A stretch of DNA of 64,000 nt, taken from Calycina herbarum. Taxonomy: Eukaryota > Ascomycota > Leotiomycetes > Helotiales > Pezizellaceae. The notes beneath the pieces were generated by a model. It searched no databases and was not told the DNA's origin. It worked only from the letters and a program-made list of their open reading frames with translations. Below, in pieces: positions 1-9,960 of this stretch (within the stretch, counting starts at the first letter, position 1; each line of letters begins with the position of its first letter). A program made the position numbers and the translations under genes. The stretch covers positions 19,518 to 83,517 of the forward strand of contig LLEY01000223.1 in the NCBI GenBank assembly GCA_001414485.1. Direction: 5' to 3'.

Positions 1-136
1 TGCAATTCCAACAGGTGCCGAGCCTAATCCTCCAGATATCCTGCACGCACACAGGCAAACTCTTCCCCCTCTCTTCTGTCTGATTTTTATCGTTCTTGTG
101 AGAGATTTTCAGGTCAACCAACTCCACCAAACCACA
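1..136 (+). promoter_or_regulatory. Partial upstream region / 5' leader of the MFS transporter gene
   Basis: This short stretch leads into the start codon at 137. It has pyrimidine-rich blocks (about 62-95) and a run of CAAC/CCAAAC just before the ATG, as is common in fungal 5' leaders. No convincing TATA box is visible. The true promoter probably extends beyond the window edge. Confidence 0.4.
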
Positions 137-2326
137 ATGCCGGACGCCGAGGCTCAGTCTACTCACACATCGACTAATGACAAGAACACCACCTTGTACT
201 CAAACCATTCATCCGTGATTTCTTCAAATGGCAACAATAATGTAGTTGTCCGTTCCGAAAATGGAGACAACAATCAGGAAGAAGACACGATTGACTATGT
301 TTCTGGATGGAAACTCGCCATCGTCATTGCCAGTATCGCTTTGTCCTGCTTTCTCATGCTTCTAGACACAATGATCATCAGCACTGTAAGTCACTTTGAG
401 GTGAAGAAATGTTGCAACTGAAACATCACTGACGACTGCTACTTGCGCAAAATTCTAGGCCATCCCTCGAATCACTGACGAATTCAACTCACTTCTTGAC
501 GTTGGGTGGTACGCTAGTGCCTATCAGTTCGGGAGGTGAGCAGTCCCTTTTTTCTTCCTTTTATGGTACTAGAACTGATTCGGAACACAGTGCTGCTCCC
601 CAACTTCTTACCGGTAAAATTTACACGCATTTCAGTAACAAGGTTCGGGAAGTTTGACACCTCATATATATCCTTCGCTGACATGAACACCCAACAGTGG
701 TCTTTCCTCGTCTTTTTCGGGATTTTCGAGCTTGGCTCGGTCCTCTGTGGTGCTGCCATCTCGTCAGTTATGCTGATTATTGGAAGAGCCATCGCCGGAT
801 TTGGTGGTTCGTATGATACCATTCTAAAACATAATCAACACTAAGCATTATTAGCTGCGGGAATTATCATAGGCGCTATTACAATTATTTCGAGTTGCGT
901 ACCATTAGAAAAACGCCCAGGGCTGCTCGGGATAACAATGGGATGTGAGTATTATCTTCAAATATTGGACATGCCTAGCGAATATGGTTTTCAAGACCCT
1001 TCTAACATTTCATACACAGTCAATCAATTGGGACTTGTTGCTGGACCGATAATTGGAGGCGCGTTCACTTCTTACAGTGACTGGCGGTGGTGTATGTCCT
1101 CCATCCCCCTTCTGCTCCCCTCGTAAATGATTCTAACATATCAAGGCTTCTATGTCAATCTACCTGCCGGGGCTGTAGCTGCCATCGCCATCATCCTGCT
1201 TCGTATTCCAGAGCAAACGCGTAAGCCAAGTGCTATGACGATTTTACCGAAGCTGCATCAGTATCTTGATCTTGTAGGCTTTTGTCTGTTCGCTCCGGCA
1301 GTACTCCAACTACTACTCGCCCTCCAATATGGCGGCAACCAATATGCGTGGAACTCGTCAGTCGTGATTGGTCTGTTGTGTGGTTCTGTTGTTACTTTTG
1401 TTGTTTGGTTTTTCTGGAATCGCTACAAGGGGGAGGACGCATTGCTCCCCCATTCTATGATTAGTCAAACTGCAGTCTGGGCATCAGGAGTCTACCAAGG
1501 CTTTTTGATGGCCGCTGTATATGGAGGGATTTATTTTCTCCCGATATATTTTCAGGCCATCAATGGAGCGAGTCCTATGTTGAGTGGGGTCTACCTTCTT
1601 CCCACGATCCTGCCTCAGCTTGTCATGGCTGTATCCTCGGGAGCCATCAGTAAGTTGCCATCCGCGCGTCACAAGAATAGTTACTTACGTCTCTCCCAGT
1701 ATCAAAAATGGGTTATGTAATACCCTTGGCATTTCTCTCTTCGGTTTTCCTATCTATAGCCAGCGGTTTGTACTCGCTGCTACAACCGGGAAGTCCCACC
1801 GGAGAATGGGCAGGCTTCCAAATAATTGGTGGTATAGGTTCTGGAGCTGGTCTGCAAGTGGTAAGTATCCCCTCGAGTGATATCATCTTTGGGTTTTGAC
1901 TAACAGGGACTTCAACAGGCCATCATTTCCATCCAAGCTGTTGTGCGACCAGAGGAGCTGTCTTCGGCAATGGCTTTCTTGATTTTCGCTCAGTCTCTAG
2001 GCCCCGCAATTGCCCTTACACTGTACAATGTAATCTTTTCAACAAGCCTCCGGTCACAGCTAATCGAGAGAGCACCGACGCTCGACTCGAAAGCAATAAT
2101 ATCTGCCGGAGCTACAGGATTCAAGGTCATTGTGCCACAAGCTGAGCTCCCTGCCGTTCTGGTAGCTTATGCAAACAGCATCGATAGGACTTTCTATCTG
2201 GTGGCTGCTATGGCCGCAGCTTGTGGCATTTGTTGTTGGGGTATGGGTTGGAATGATATCAGAGTGAAGGAGTCTCAAGAGAGTGATGGGTCGGTGGAAC
2301 ATGGTAAGTCGGAAGTGAAGGTTTAA
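137..2326 (+). CDS. MFS efflux transporter, DHA14 / TOXA-type (14 TM), nine exons
   Basis: A proton-driven drug or secondary-metabolite efflux pump of the plasma membrane is predicted. Exons that keep the frame are 137-385, 459-535, 591-642, 698-806, 855-944, 1020-1091, 1146-1649, 1700-1860 and 1919-2326, giving 573 residues, a normal length for the family. Introns are 48-76 bp, all GT-AG; intron 3 has a weak GTTCGG donor, but its acceptor restores the conserved segment after [10 protein letters not shown]. Residues 1-55 form a polar cytosolic tail. TM1 (about 57-79) ends in the LLDTMI motif, followed by VGWYASAY. Antiporter motif C, ending GPIIGG, lies near residues 189-206, then DWRWCFYVNLP. 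The start is the first ATG (137) with a CACA leader; an in-frame codon at 98 is not ATG. Codon use is balanced and there is no sign of RIP. The substrate cannot be inferred; relatives often sit in metabolite clusters, but no cluster partner is visible here. Confidence 0.93.
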
Positions 2327-2625
2327 TGCTGCTTTGCTGGAATCTTTCAATTGCTGGTATAGGGCCTAGAATAGACTGGATAATATCTAAAGGGGGGTAA
2401 TAAGAAGTGTTTACTCAAGAAGGTGTGGAAGCTACCCAAATCAACTCCAGGCATCCTTAAGTAAGGGTGCATTTCGAATATCTTGAAACTGTGCTGGAGT
2501 TTCCGATGATTCAATTGGTATCTAGCTTCAAGCAATCTTTTAAGTAATCGCCGGAGAGATAAGCTCGTGTCAGAAATCAGGTGATTTGGGGGCCAAATCT
2601 TGGTGCTTAATAAGCCCTTGGAACA
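2327..2625. other. 3' flank of the MFS gene, no gene seen
   Basis: This is normal-composition DNA between the MFS stop codon and the TA target of the first pogo element. It presumably holds the 3' UTR and terminator. I see no long frame with coding character; a minus-strand open stretch across 2347-2682 runs into the transposon TIR and looks accidental. Confidence 0.5.
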
Positions 2626-2627
2626 TA

Positions 2628-4489
2628 ACGTACTTGATAAGTAAGCGGTCCGGACAAGTACGCGGTCCAGCACCCCTACCAAAATACCGCGTTCTACACT
2701 TTGAACTAAGATAACTCAACAACTAACTATCAAAATGTCTAATATAGAAGGACGAATTATACTTGCTCTTTAGGCCTATCGGCAGAACCGATTTTCAAGC
2801 TTACGAGCCGCTGTACGCGCGTACGATGCTCTATATATAACCTTACGTTAGCGGAACTAAGAAACCCCTTCTCGATCCGATTTTACCTCTCCTAACCTAA
2901 AACTTACTTAAACCGAAGAAACCGCACTTGTTAAATAGATATTATCTATAGATACGTATAGTATGCCTCTAATAAAGGCTCTTATATAATAGATAGCTGA
3001 AATACTTCTTATAGAACACGTTTAGAACGCGTAAGCTAAACGACTCGAAATAGGTAAACGCTAGGTATATAACTTTATAACCTAATATCTTAAACTTAAA
3101 TTATAATATAATCGAAAGTACGATTATTAGCGAGTAAAATACGAAGATTCTAATGTTATTAGAGCCTGGTTTCAGCTTATATAGAATATAATTATAAAAT
3201 ATAGAATTCTAGATAAGGATATATATAACTTTGATAAAACAGGCTTTTAGATAGAAGTAATTTCTACAGCAAAAGTAATTATAGCTATAGAGAGGAATCG
3301 TATAGTTACGGTTTAACCTAGAAATTATAAATAGGTTATAGTTATTAAGTTAGTTAATTCTACTAGATAGGTTCTTCTAGTAATAGTTATTTTCAAAGAT
3401 AAGATATAATAAAAGAGCTAGTTTAAGACCTTACCTCTTAATTAGATAATTAGAGTTAGTAAAAACAGATAAACAATAGACGAATTAGATCTTACTTAGC
3501 TTAAAAAGGTCTTTAATCTATATATATAAGATCGTATAATTAGAAGATATTAACTCCTAATACTTAATAGCTATAGAAGTTATATTATAGCCGAATTCGA
3601 CTAGTATTACTTATAAAACTCGATTATTATATTATATATACCTGCTTACTTATCCTATATCTTATAACCTCTAGATATTAGCTGTTTTTCAGTCTTAAAA
3701 CGATCGTACAGGCGAGCTATAGAAGAGCTTATATAAGCTGGAATTAATTATATAGAAAAGAACGACTTCTTAGACTTATATTTATAAGCTCGTACGACTA
3801 CGTTTAGTTCAGCTATAATTCAGAGTGGTTTTAGAGTAACTAGCCTAGTTTCTTTCGATCTAGATTAAGTACTATCACGGTTATATATTTAAATATAGAC
3901 ACTATCGCCTCTTCTATTACCTGCTTAAGCTCTAGACTCTTAGATCTCTAAAACACCGTATAATATTACTAAATTATAGCTTTAGACTAAGGCAGTTTAA
4001 GGATTAATTCGTTATTATATGTAAAGCCCTCCTAGCCCAACTGTTTAAGTAGTAAACCAGCTAATTAAAAGCTGTTAAATAGCTATATATAGTACAACGA
4101 TTCTTATAGCTGAGAATTAGAGATTACGAGCCGTAAACGAGAAAGTATAGAAGAAGAGACAAAAAAAGAAGTCGTACGTAGGTAAGGGAGGGGCTTTAAG
4201 TGCTATAGAGGTTTAGGAGGCTTAAACCTAGTTAAGAACTGAGGTAGAAGTGGGAATCTAAGTGGTTTAGCAACCTGAGATTAGCGTATCGAATCGTGTG
4301 CCACGGATGTGTAGTATATGTAGATCATTAGAACACACCGCTCGTACATGCCTAGAGCGCTAATAAATCAATTGAACTAATCAGGAAGTTAATATTTAAT
4401 GTGGTTGATTTTTAATAAAATAATAAGTGCTATTTTGGTGGGGGTGCTGGACCGCGTACTTGTCTGGACCGCTTACTTATCAAGTACGT
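2628..4489 (+). mobile_element. Complete Fot1/pogo-like DNA transposon (P1), RIP-inactivated
   Basis: The 1862-bp element is bounded by near-perfect inverted repeats of about 58 bp (2628-2686 and about 4431-4489, two mismatches). TA dinucleotides at 2626-2627 and 4490-4491 are the target duplication of Tc1/mariner-pogo elements. The TIR contains two direct copies of a motif ending GCGGTCC, starting at 2639 and 2656, 17 bp apart. The TIRs keep normal base composition while the interior is strongly AT-rich. The element sits about 300 bp downstream of an intact gene. Confidence 0.9.
2735..4363 (+). pseudogene. RIP-killed pogo/Fot1 transposase (DDE_1)
   Basis: From ATG 2735 to TAA 4363 is exactly 543 codons in one frame, with many internal TAG/TAA codons but no frameshift, so the inactivation is by point mutation. 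Recognisable landmarks are an N-terminal HTH (start MSNIEGRIILAL), the first catalytic-Asp block YNFDKTGF near 3220-3245, a LLILNSYRS block where the family has LLILDGH (the second Asp is mutated to Asn, near 3556), the YILQPLDISCF segment near 3655-3685, and a C-terminal Cys-rich tail (C..C....H....C) near 4305-4352. The protein cannot be made. Confidence 0.9.
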
Positions 4490-4491
4490 TA

Positions 4492-4832
4492 TTTAGACTG
4501 TTTGTCCGTATGGACAACTTAGACTCGTAATCATCGAATCCATCAATACACAGATCAAAACCATCACTTCCATCCCCCATTCTTGACAGCTCGCAGTGTC
4601 CTGAAAAGGCGACACATCGCTCGTTGCCCTAAATATCTAAGGTAATTCTGGGAAATTACACTGAATACTTTGAACAATTGTGCCTGGTGGAATTAGCCCG
4701 GCGTATTTCTTGAGGTCACGGAAAATATGTTGTGTAACTCTACCTACCTTTGACTGATAGCACACAGAATAAGGCTGCACGCCAATATCGTCTCGCAAAT
4801 TGACAATTCTTCAACCATACACCTGCTGAGCG
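4492..4832. other. Intergenic island flank, no gene recognised
   Basis: The composition returns to normal immediately after the TA at 4491. The stretch leads to the J-domain relic and probably was its promoter and leader. No repeats or long frames with coding character are seen. Confidence 0.4.
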
Positions 4833-5198
4833 ATGCCAGTTACAATCATGGAGGATTATTACTTCATCCATGAAGTGACCGAAAATGCCACCCCCAAGGT
4901 GATCAACCGACCTTATAAGCGGCTGGCGTTGAAGCTCCACCCGGATCGCAATAATCAGCACAATGCGACTGAAGCTTTCCAACTGGTAAGTTCATTCCCT
5001 GCCTCCAAAAAGATGGCTCTCTCAAAGGCGATGTATGCTAAAATTCAATGAAAGTTAGGAAGAGCATACGAAACGTTGAAAGACCAAAGCAAACGGCGGG
5101 ATTACGACCACATCTACCCCTCTATAAAACGGAAGCCGGGCACCTCTCGAACCCCACAAACACCCCGTCCACCACCTACAGTACTAGACGGGAAGTAA
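4833..5198 (+). pseudogene. J-domain (DnaJ/Hsp40-like) gene relic, truncated and frameshifted
   Basis: Exon 1 (4833-4985) encodes a J domain with the diagnostic HPD motif (residues LKLHPDRN, near 4935). The upstream ATG at 4833 is followed by a second one at 4848 that matches the usual MEDYY start. A GTAAGT donor lies at 4986 and a TTAG acceptor at 5057-5058. The continuation GRAYETLKDQSKRRDYD (frame of 5058, stop 5196-5198) is clearly the end of the J domain, but splicing of phase-0 exon 1 puts it out of frame by one base, so either a one-base change or an assembly error has broken the gene. After the J domain only about 25 Pro/Lys-rich residues remain; family members with long C-terminal regions are much longer. 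J domains stimulate Hsp70 ATPase. It is not RIP-mutated and lies between two transposon blocks. I call it a decayed fragment; expression as a short protein cannot be excluded. Confidence 0.7.
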
Positions 5199-5367
5199 TG
5201 GCCCACTTCCTGTCCGACCGCCAAAATCCCAAAAACACCAAAACATAAATTCATTTGTGTAAGTGTTCGTCACATGTAATGCCCCTGGGGCTAACACGGT
5301 TAGCTCCCAATCGCGCTGTAAATAAGGCCTGGATAAGTATATTGTATTATGCCCCTGCACGCTCTCA

Positions 5368-5418
5368 AACGCTCGCTCCTGAGGCTATTCGTAAAGCCTT
5401 CGACGAATCAGGAGCGAG
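5368..5418. repeat. Imperfect inverted repeat / stem-loop
   Basis: The arms CGCTCCTGA and TCAGGAGCG enclose a spacer that itself contains the partly complementary segments GGCTATTCG and AAGCC/CGAAT, so a branched hairpin can form. It sits in unmutated DNA between the J-domain relic and the next repeat. No role is known; it could be the end of a small non-autonomous element. Confidence 0.35.
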
Positions 5419-5648
5419 TATTTGTGTGCCGCTCCGTAAGGAGCAATGGTGATATATTTACAAAAGCTAATCCATAGAGCGCCACGTGCCGGATACGGTA
5501 GGACGTAAATAAATCACAACGAACCCCGGTAAATAAGCCTTGTATCCTTCTATCAGCGTCCAGAGCTACCAGCTCCCGCTCTGCTAGATTCCAAGGCTCT
5601 CCATGTCCTATTCGGTCCCCCGCTCGGGTCAATTGCAGGGTGGGAGGG

Positions 5649-5753
5649 ATGGAAATCGTAAAAACCGTCGTTTTTGGAATAGGTGATGCTATAGCTAAGG
5701 TACAGACTTTCCCTTGCTCAAGTGCTGCCCAAGGAAAGCTGATGCTTACGTAA
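5649..5753 (+). pseudogene. Possible SRR1-domain-like N-terminal fragment (34 codons)
   Basis: This short frame reads MEIVKTVVFGIGDAIAK, then a segment ending SAAQGKLMLT, before a stop. Its hydrophobic strand followed by G-x-G and a later AAQ..LMLT helix resembles the start of fungal SRR1-like domains, but the match is weak and short. The open frame continues upstream without stop to about 5535. The surrounding 5250-5790 is normal-composition DNA and could be the debris of one former gene. An antisense open frame across 5408-5782 is the alternative; I find no recognisable protein in it. Confidence 0.2.
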
Positions 5754-5928
5754 GCTTCTACCACTCCACAAAAACAACTCATATATTATTAGTTAATTAG
5801 AAGCCAGAAATCCCTAGTATTTTGTATAAAGCAAGTGTATATATATATAAACAATTTTATTAACTTTTTATAAAGGGTTTCTATACTCCTTAGCTCTAAT
5901 ATTTAGTATACCAGCTATCTACTATAAT

Positions 5929-6225
5929 TATAACGAAACCGGTATCTAACTAACAAAAGGTATCGAGTTTAACAGTTAGTATATAGGAAAGAAGACAACT
6001 ATTAGGTTATGTTAACTTAGAGGTAAACTCGTTACTTATATAGAGTCGTTAAAGCTAAAAGGTATTAATAACTATATAAACTAAGTTAAGTACAAAGCTC
6101 CTATCTAATAGCAGACGTGCTAGTCTTATATAGAACCTTCGTTCCTTATACTAGCTTACTAGCCTAGTCGCTCTGTCGCTGCTAGACTACTAGACTTGTC
6201 GCCTTATCTAGCGAGCTTTTGTTAT
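5929..6225 (-). repeat. Degenerate solo LTR, related to the chromovirus LTRs
   Basis: Read on the minus strand this resembles the LTRs of the chromoviruses at 12657 and 54544: shared blocks include the TATAACGAAAC terminus, AGAGGTAAACTCGTTACTTATAT (family version AGAAGTAAACTCGTT...), and the block from AGTTAAGTAC through TATAGAACCTTCG. ATAAT occurs on both sides (5924-5928, 6226-6230), which could be the target duplication, but in such AT-rich DNA this is weak and the right end is not a clean CA/TA. Confidence 0.5.
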
Positions 6226-6701
6226 ATAATAATAACTAAAGGAAATCCCCGGATCGCTTAGATAGTCTAACCGATCTCTATTCGCTATAAGTCTATAGAT
6301 ATGCTTAACCTTGTTGCTGGAATCGCTTAGAATCAGTAACACGTGATCTAGAACATTCTAGAATTGTAAATTTGTATATAAATACATCTTTTCTCTTCCT
6401 TTATTTAAGAGGTTTAAGATATAATAAAAGTATTTTTTTATACAACTCTTTTTACTCTCTACAAAGGATTATAATATCGACCGGATTCTACGCTCGTAAT
6501 AGCTAGAAGATCTTACACTTGTAACAGTGTGATTACGACCCTTCTCCTCCGCCTATAACGGCCCCTCTTCCTATAAACGGATCCCTCGAGCATCTCTGTG
6601 TCTGTAACGACTTATCTCCTCGAAAGACACGCCTGTAACGGCCTATATAACCTTTTTTATAACCTCTCCCTACCTTCTCCTCCTTCCTTTCCGATAATAC
6701 A
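6226..6701 (+). other. AT-rich retroelement leader, possible 5' LTR remnant, not resolved
   Basis: This leads into the Gag of the outer Gypsy element. A segment near 6310-6463 starts TGTTG, holds CACGTG, a TATAAATA box and an AATAAAAG stretch, and ends CTCTACA, which looks LTR-like. However, it does not match the 3' LTR that starts at 20934, and I see no target duplication around it. From about 6520 the DNA is less AT-rich and may be the element's 5' untranslated region. Confidence 0.35.
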
Positions 6702-6949
6702 ATAGCCGACACTCGAAGTGGTTGTAGTAGAAAAGGGAAGACACCTACTAGCTCGTCTCGAACCGAGTCTTAATAACCGGATAACACCCCTAGAGTCGCC
6801 CCTCCCTTGCCTGCCTCCCCTGCGATAAGCGAGCCTCCTACGGACGAAAACGTTCGTTTACGGGCTGAAATCCTCTCTTTACGTACACAACTCTACTAAA
6901 CCCCGTTACCTATAAACCACCCTAACAACCCTCTCCCGAGCCGCGAGTA

Positions 6950-9124
6950 ACCGATATCCCGGCCTCGTGCACGGTCCTGGCAAAAGCCCGCCGAAAAACC
7001 CCTCTTTTTACCTCGACTATTATCACTTTAACTATGGCTAGAATAGACAAATCTCATCAGATTAACTTAGCGGTAGCAGCAATTGAAAGAGGAGAGTATA
7101 GCAATTTTACTAAGGCAGCTAAGAAGTATAGGTGTAACCGTACTGCTATCTTACGGAGGATTAGGGGCTTGACTATAACACGTAAAGACGCTACTGCCTT
7201 TTACTACTAAGCACTTACTAAGGAGTAAGAAGAAGTCTTAATTCGATAGATTAATAACCTTATTAATCGAGTAATACCCCCTACGTCTTTAATTATTAAG
7301 AACCTTATAGAAGAGATATATAGGAGCGCGGTAGAGAAGAACTAGACTAGGTAATTTATCCGAAGACATAAGAACAGGTTATATAGTAGCTATCTTAAGA
7401 ATATTAAGAACTTAAGAGTAGTAGCTAAGTATACTCCTATGTTTATACTCTTCTTTACCTTAGTATTATATACTTTTTCTCCTCCTTGTCTTAATTTAAG
7501 TATAAAAGCTAATATTGTCTTATTTTCTCTAGCTTATATAAGTTATCGAGAAATATAATATAACTGCTGATAACCTATACAACTTTGACGAGAAGGGATT
7601 CCTTATAGGATTTAGCTGATCTATAAAGCGTATTATAAGTCTAGAAGCGTATATATTAGGCCGGGTTATAAAGAATAAGTAGGACGGTTCTTAAGAGTTT
7701 ATTTCTCTACTAGTATATGTCTCGGCTATTAAGAGAGCTATCCCGCCGCTTCTTATTTATAAGAGCGCGTTAGAAGACTTATAGAGCTTCTAGACAGAGG
7801 ATGTTAAAGAAGACAGAGCATATTTCAGTTTATTAGAAAACAGCTAGTTATTAAACCAGTTTAGTCTAAAGTAGCTAGAAGACGTCTTTAAGAGATATAT
7901 AAAACCGAAGAGCGTAAGAGTATACTAGCTGCTTCTTATAGACGGCTACTCCTTATATATTAATATGAAATTTATCGACTTTGTATTCTGCTATTATATT
8001 ATTATTATTATCCTTCCTTCTTATACTATATATCGGCTCCAGCCTCTTAATATAGGCCTCTTCTAACCTCTCGCTATATTCTATAGTAATAAGCTAGAAA
8101 AGCTCCTTACTACTTCCGATGGATTAGTCTTTATATCTAAGAGATTTTTCTATAAGATGTTTAAGATAGCCTAGGATCTTATATTTATAGAATATAACAT
8201 TATATATACCTTTAAGAAGGCTAGAATCTAGCTAATTCAGAGTATAAAGATAGTTGCTTAGGTGACAAAGCCTGCCTCGCTAGTTAAGGAACCTGTTAAA
8301 GACATGAAAACACCTCTTATATTAAAAGCTATATAACACGCGTTCTTAGACTTTGAAAAGTCTCTATCTAAGCTTAAGACATATAAGGTCTTTACTTCTA
8401 TACGTACTCTTTCCTCTTAAGTCTCTATTCTTAAACACGAGAACCAGGGGCTACGAATAGCTATTATTCTTAAGAATTAGAAGAGAAAGAAGAGTAAGAG
8501 ACTTAATCTTTGCAGGGAAATTAGCTAGGGAGTAGAGGTATACTCCCCTAGGAAGGTTATATAAGCTCGAGAGTATCAGGCTAAGGAAGAAGAGGTAAGG
8601 GAGGCTAAAGAACAGGCAAAGGAAGAGAGGAGAGAGATAAGAAAGGCGAATACTCTTAAGAGACAACGTAAGAAGGAAGAATTAGCTAATAAGAGAGCAG
8701 AAACCTAGCTCTATAAGGAGCTGGCTACTGTAACTCTAAAGGTCTTAAAACAGATAAAATATATACGTGTTCTACGAAAAAGGACTACTCTACATATGTC
8801 TTAAGTTAAGAAAGGAGCTAAAAAGGGACAAAAAGAGCTGGAAAAGCCAACTTTAATACTTAAACTTAAGATTAGAGTTCTAGCTGAAGTAGTAGCTCTA
8901 TAATTAAAGGAAACTAGGTTAGAACAGTAGATTAGGCTGCTACTCCGTGCCCGTGTATAGTTTTTTATACTTATTCTCTAATTAACTACCTTTTATTTAT
9001 ATCTCTACTTAATTATATATAAATTTAATAAGTGGTTATTATGATATATAACTTTTAATATAGTAGGTAACATTCCGAGGGAGCGGGCTTTTACTAGGAC
9101 CGTGTACGAGGCCGGGATATCGGT
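6950..9124 (+). mobile_element. Pogo-like DNA transposon (P2) nested in gag of G1
   Basis: The 2175-bp element has inverted ends of about 43 bp (6950-6992 and 9082-9124), starting ACCGATATCCCGGCCTCGT, with only three or four mismatches that are all C/T or G/A type. The TA duplications are at 6948-6949 and 9125-9126. Unlike the other pogo copies here its TIR has no 17-bp direct repeat, so it belongs to a different lineage. Parts of its transposase frame are unusually well preserved, for example the first 55 codons. Confidence 0.88.
7034..8960 (+). pseudogene. Transposase of P2 (pogo/DDE_1), with probable intron
   Basis: ATG 7034 begins MARIDKSHQINLAVAAIERG, an HTH_psq-like start, with the first stop only after more than 50 codons. 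A probable intron runs from GTTTATAC (about 7440) to CTCTAG (about 7531), after which the frame changes and reads ITADNLYNFDEKGF, the first DDE Asp block (about 7557-7600). Other stretches match the family, including SAIKRAIPPLLIYK near 7727. The C-terminus (8640-8950) is Lys/Gln-rich and coiled-coil-like. TAG/TAA codons interrupt it. An antisense open frame inside 8451-8666 is a shadow. Confidence 0.8.
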
Positions 9125-9960
9125 TATACGCAAGCCCTCTAAGAGGCTACTACTAACTCCTCCCGTTTCCGATTTAGTTCTAACAATTCTACTCGTAAGT
9201 TCTAAGATAGCGAGAAACTTAAGAACGGTATCTCCCCGTTATATAAGGCCTAGCGGATTATCCTAGCTAGTAAAATAAGAAAGAACCTCTTTAAGAACGA
9301 ATAAGATAAACTTACCTTCGTCTTTATAGCTACTTCTAGCGTAGTATAAGAGCACCTAGAACTATAGATAGATTTCGGTTCCTCTACCTTATTTATAGAC
9401 GTTATAGATATGCTTATATATCTAGATACCTTGTTCGTAGATAGTAACGAAGCCGTAGAGGTCTGTAAAGTCTTCCGTAAACTCTTAATATAAGAGGACG
9501 AGACTTTTACTATGTTTAAAGCAACCTTCTTAAGCCTTGCGACTAAGGCTTATATCCTGTTAAGTGAGTAGTCTGAAGATTTATACTAGAAGCTTACGCT
9601 AGCTCTCTAAGTAAGTATCTCGCTAGTCTAAATCACTCTAGCAACCTTTAACCAGTTATATAACCGCTGTTACTCTGTCTATTAAGACGAGGTAACTATT
9701 AAAGAACGCCTTATAGCTCGCTACAACCGCCGCCTACTTATAAGAGGTTTCTCTGCCGGCTATAGATCAACTTACTAACTTCCGGCTCTACGTACTACTA
9801 TTAGTTATTCGCTAACCCAAAGCCCGGTCCGTTACTCTCTAGTTATAGACTATAAGACTCCTTTGTCTACTTATAAGAGTACGACTCCTGTCTAGGATAT
9901 AGCAGACGTTATCTATTATAATTATAATAAACCTAGGTACTACGCTAGTAAATGCCCTCT

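Larger units (their letters stand above)
6702..9960 (+). pseudogene. Gag of outer Gypsy G1, split by a pogo element
   Basis: The frame starts with ATAGCCGACACTCG, where ATA probably replaces the start ATG (a RIP-type G to A change). The N-terminus is Arg/Ser/Pro-rich (ADTRSG..RKGKTPTSSS). After P2 the frame resumes near 9127 and ends with a zinc knuckle at 9914-9955: positions of C-x2-C-x4-H-x4-C are present, but the first two Cys and the His are Tyr, each a one-base RIP change. TAA/TAG codons interrupt it throughout. Confidence 0.75.

Noticed and set aside
1..2326. Secondary-metabolite gene cluster around the MFS transporter
   Set aside because: The transporter type is common in clusters, but no biosynthetic enzyme is visible in the window and downstream DNA is transposons.
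5408..5782. Minus-strand open frame of 124 codons
   Set aside because: No recognisable domain. The composition is normal, so open length alone is weak evidence, and it overlaps the plus-strand candidate at 5649 and the inverted repeat at 5368.
6310..6463. Candidate 5' LTR of the outer Gypsy element
   Set aside because: LTR-like ends and a TATA box are visible, but it does not match the 3' LTR at 20934 and no target duplication is found, so it is not called as a pair.
8451..8666. Minus-strand open frame of 71 codons
   Set aside because: It lies antisense to the Lys-rich C-terminal part of the P2 transposase; its Leu/Ser/Tyr content is the mirror of Lys/Glu codons. No independent support.
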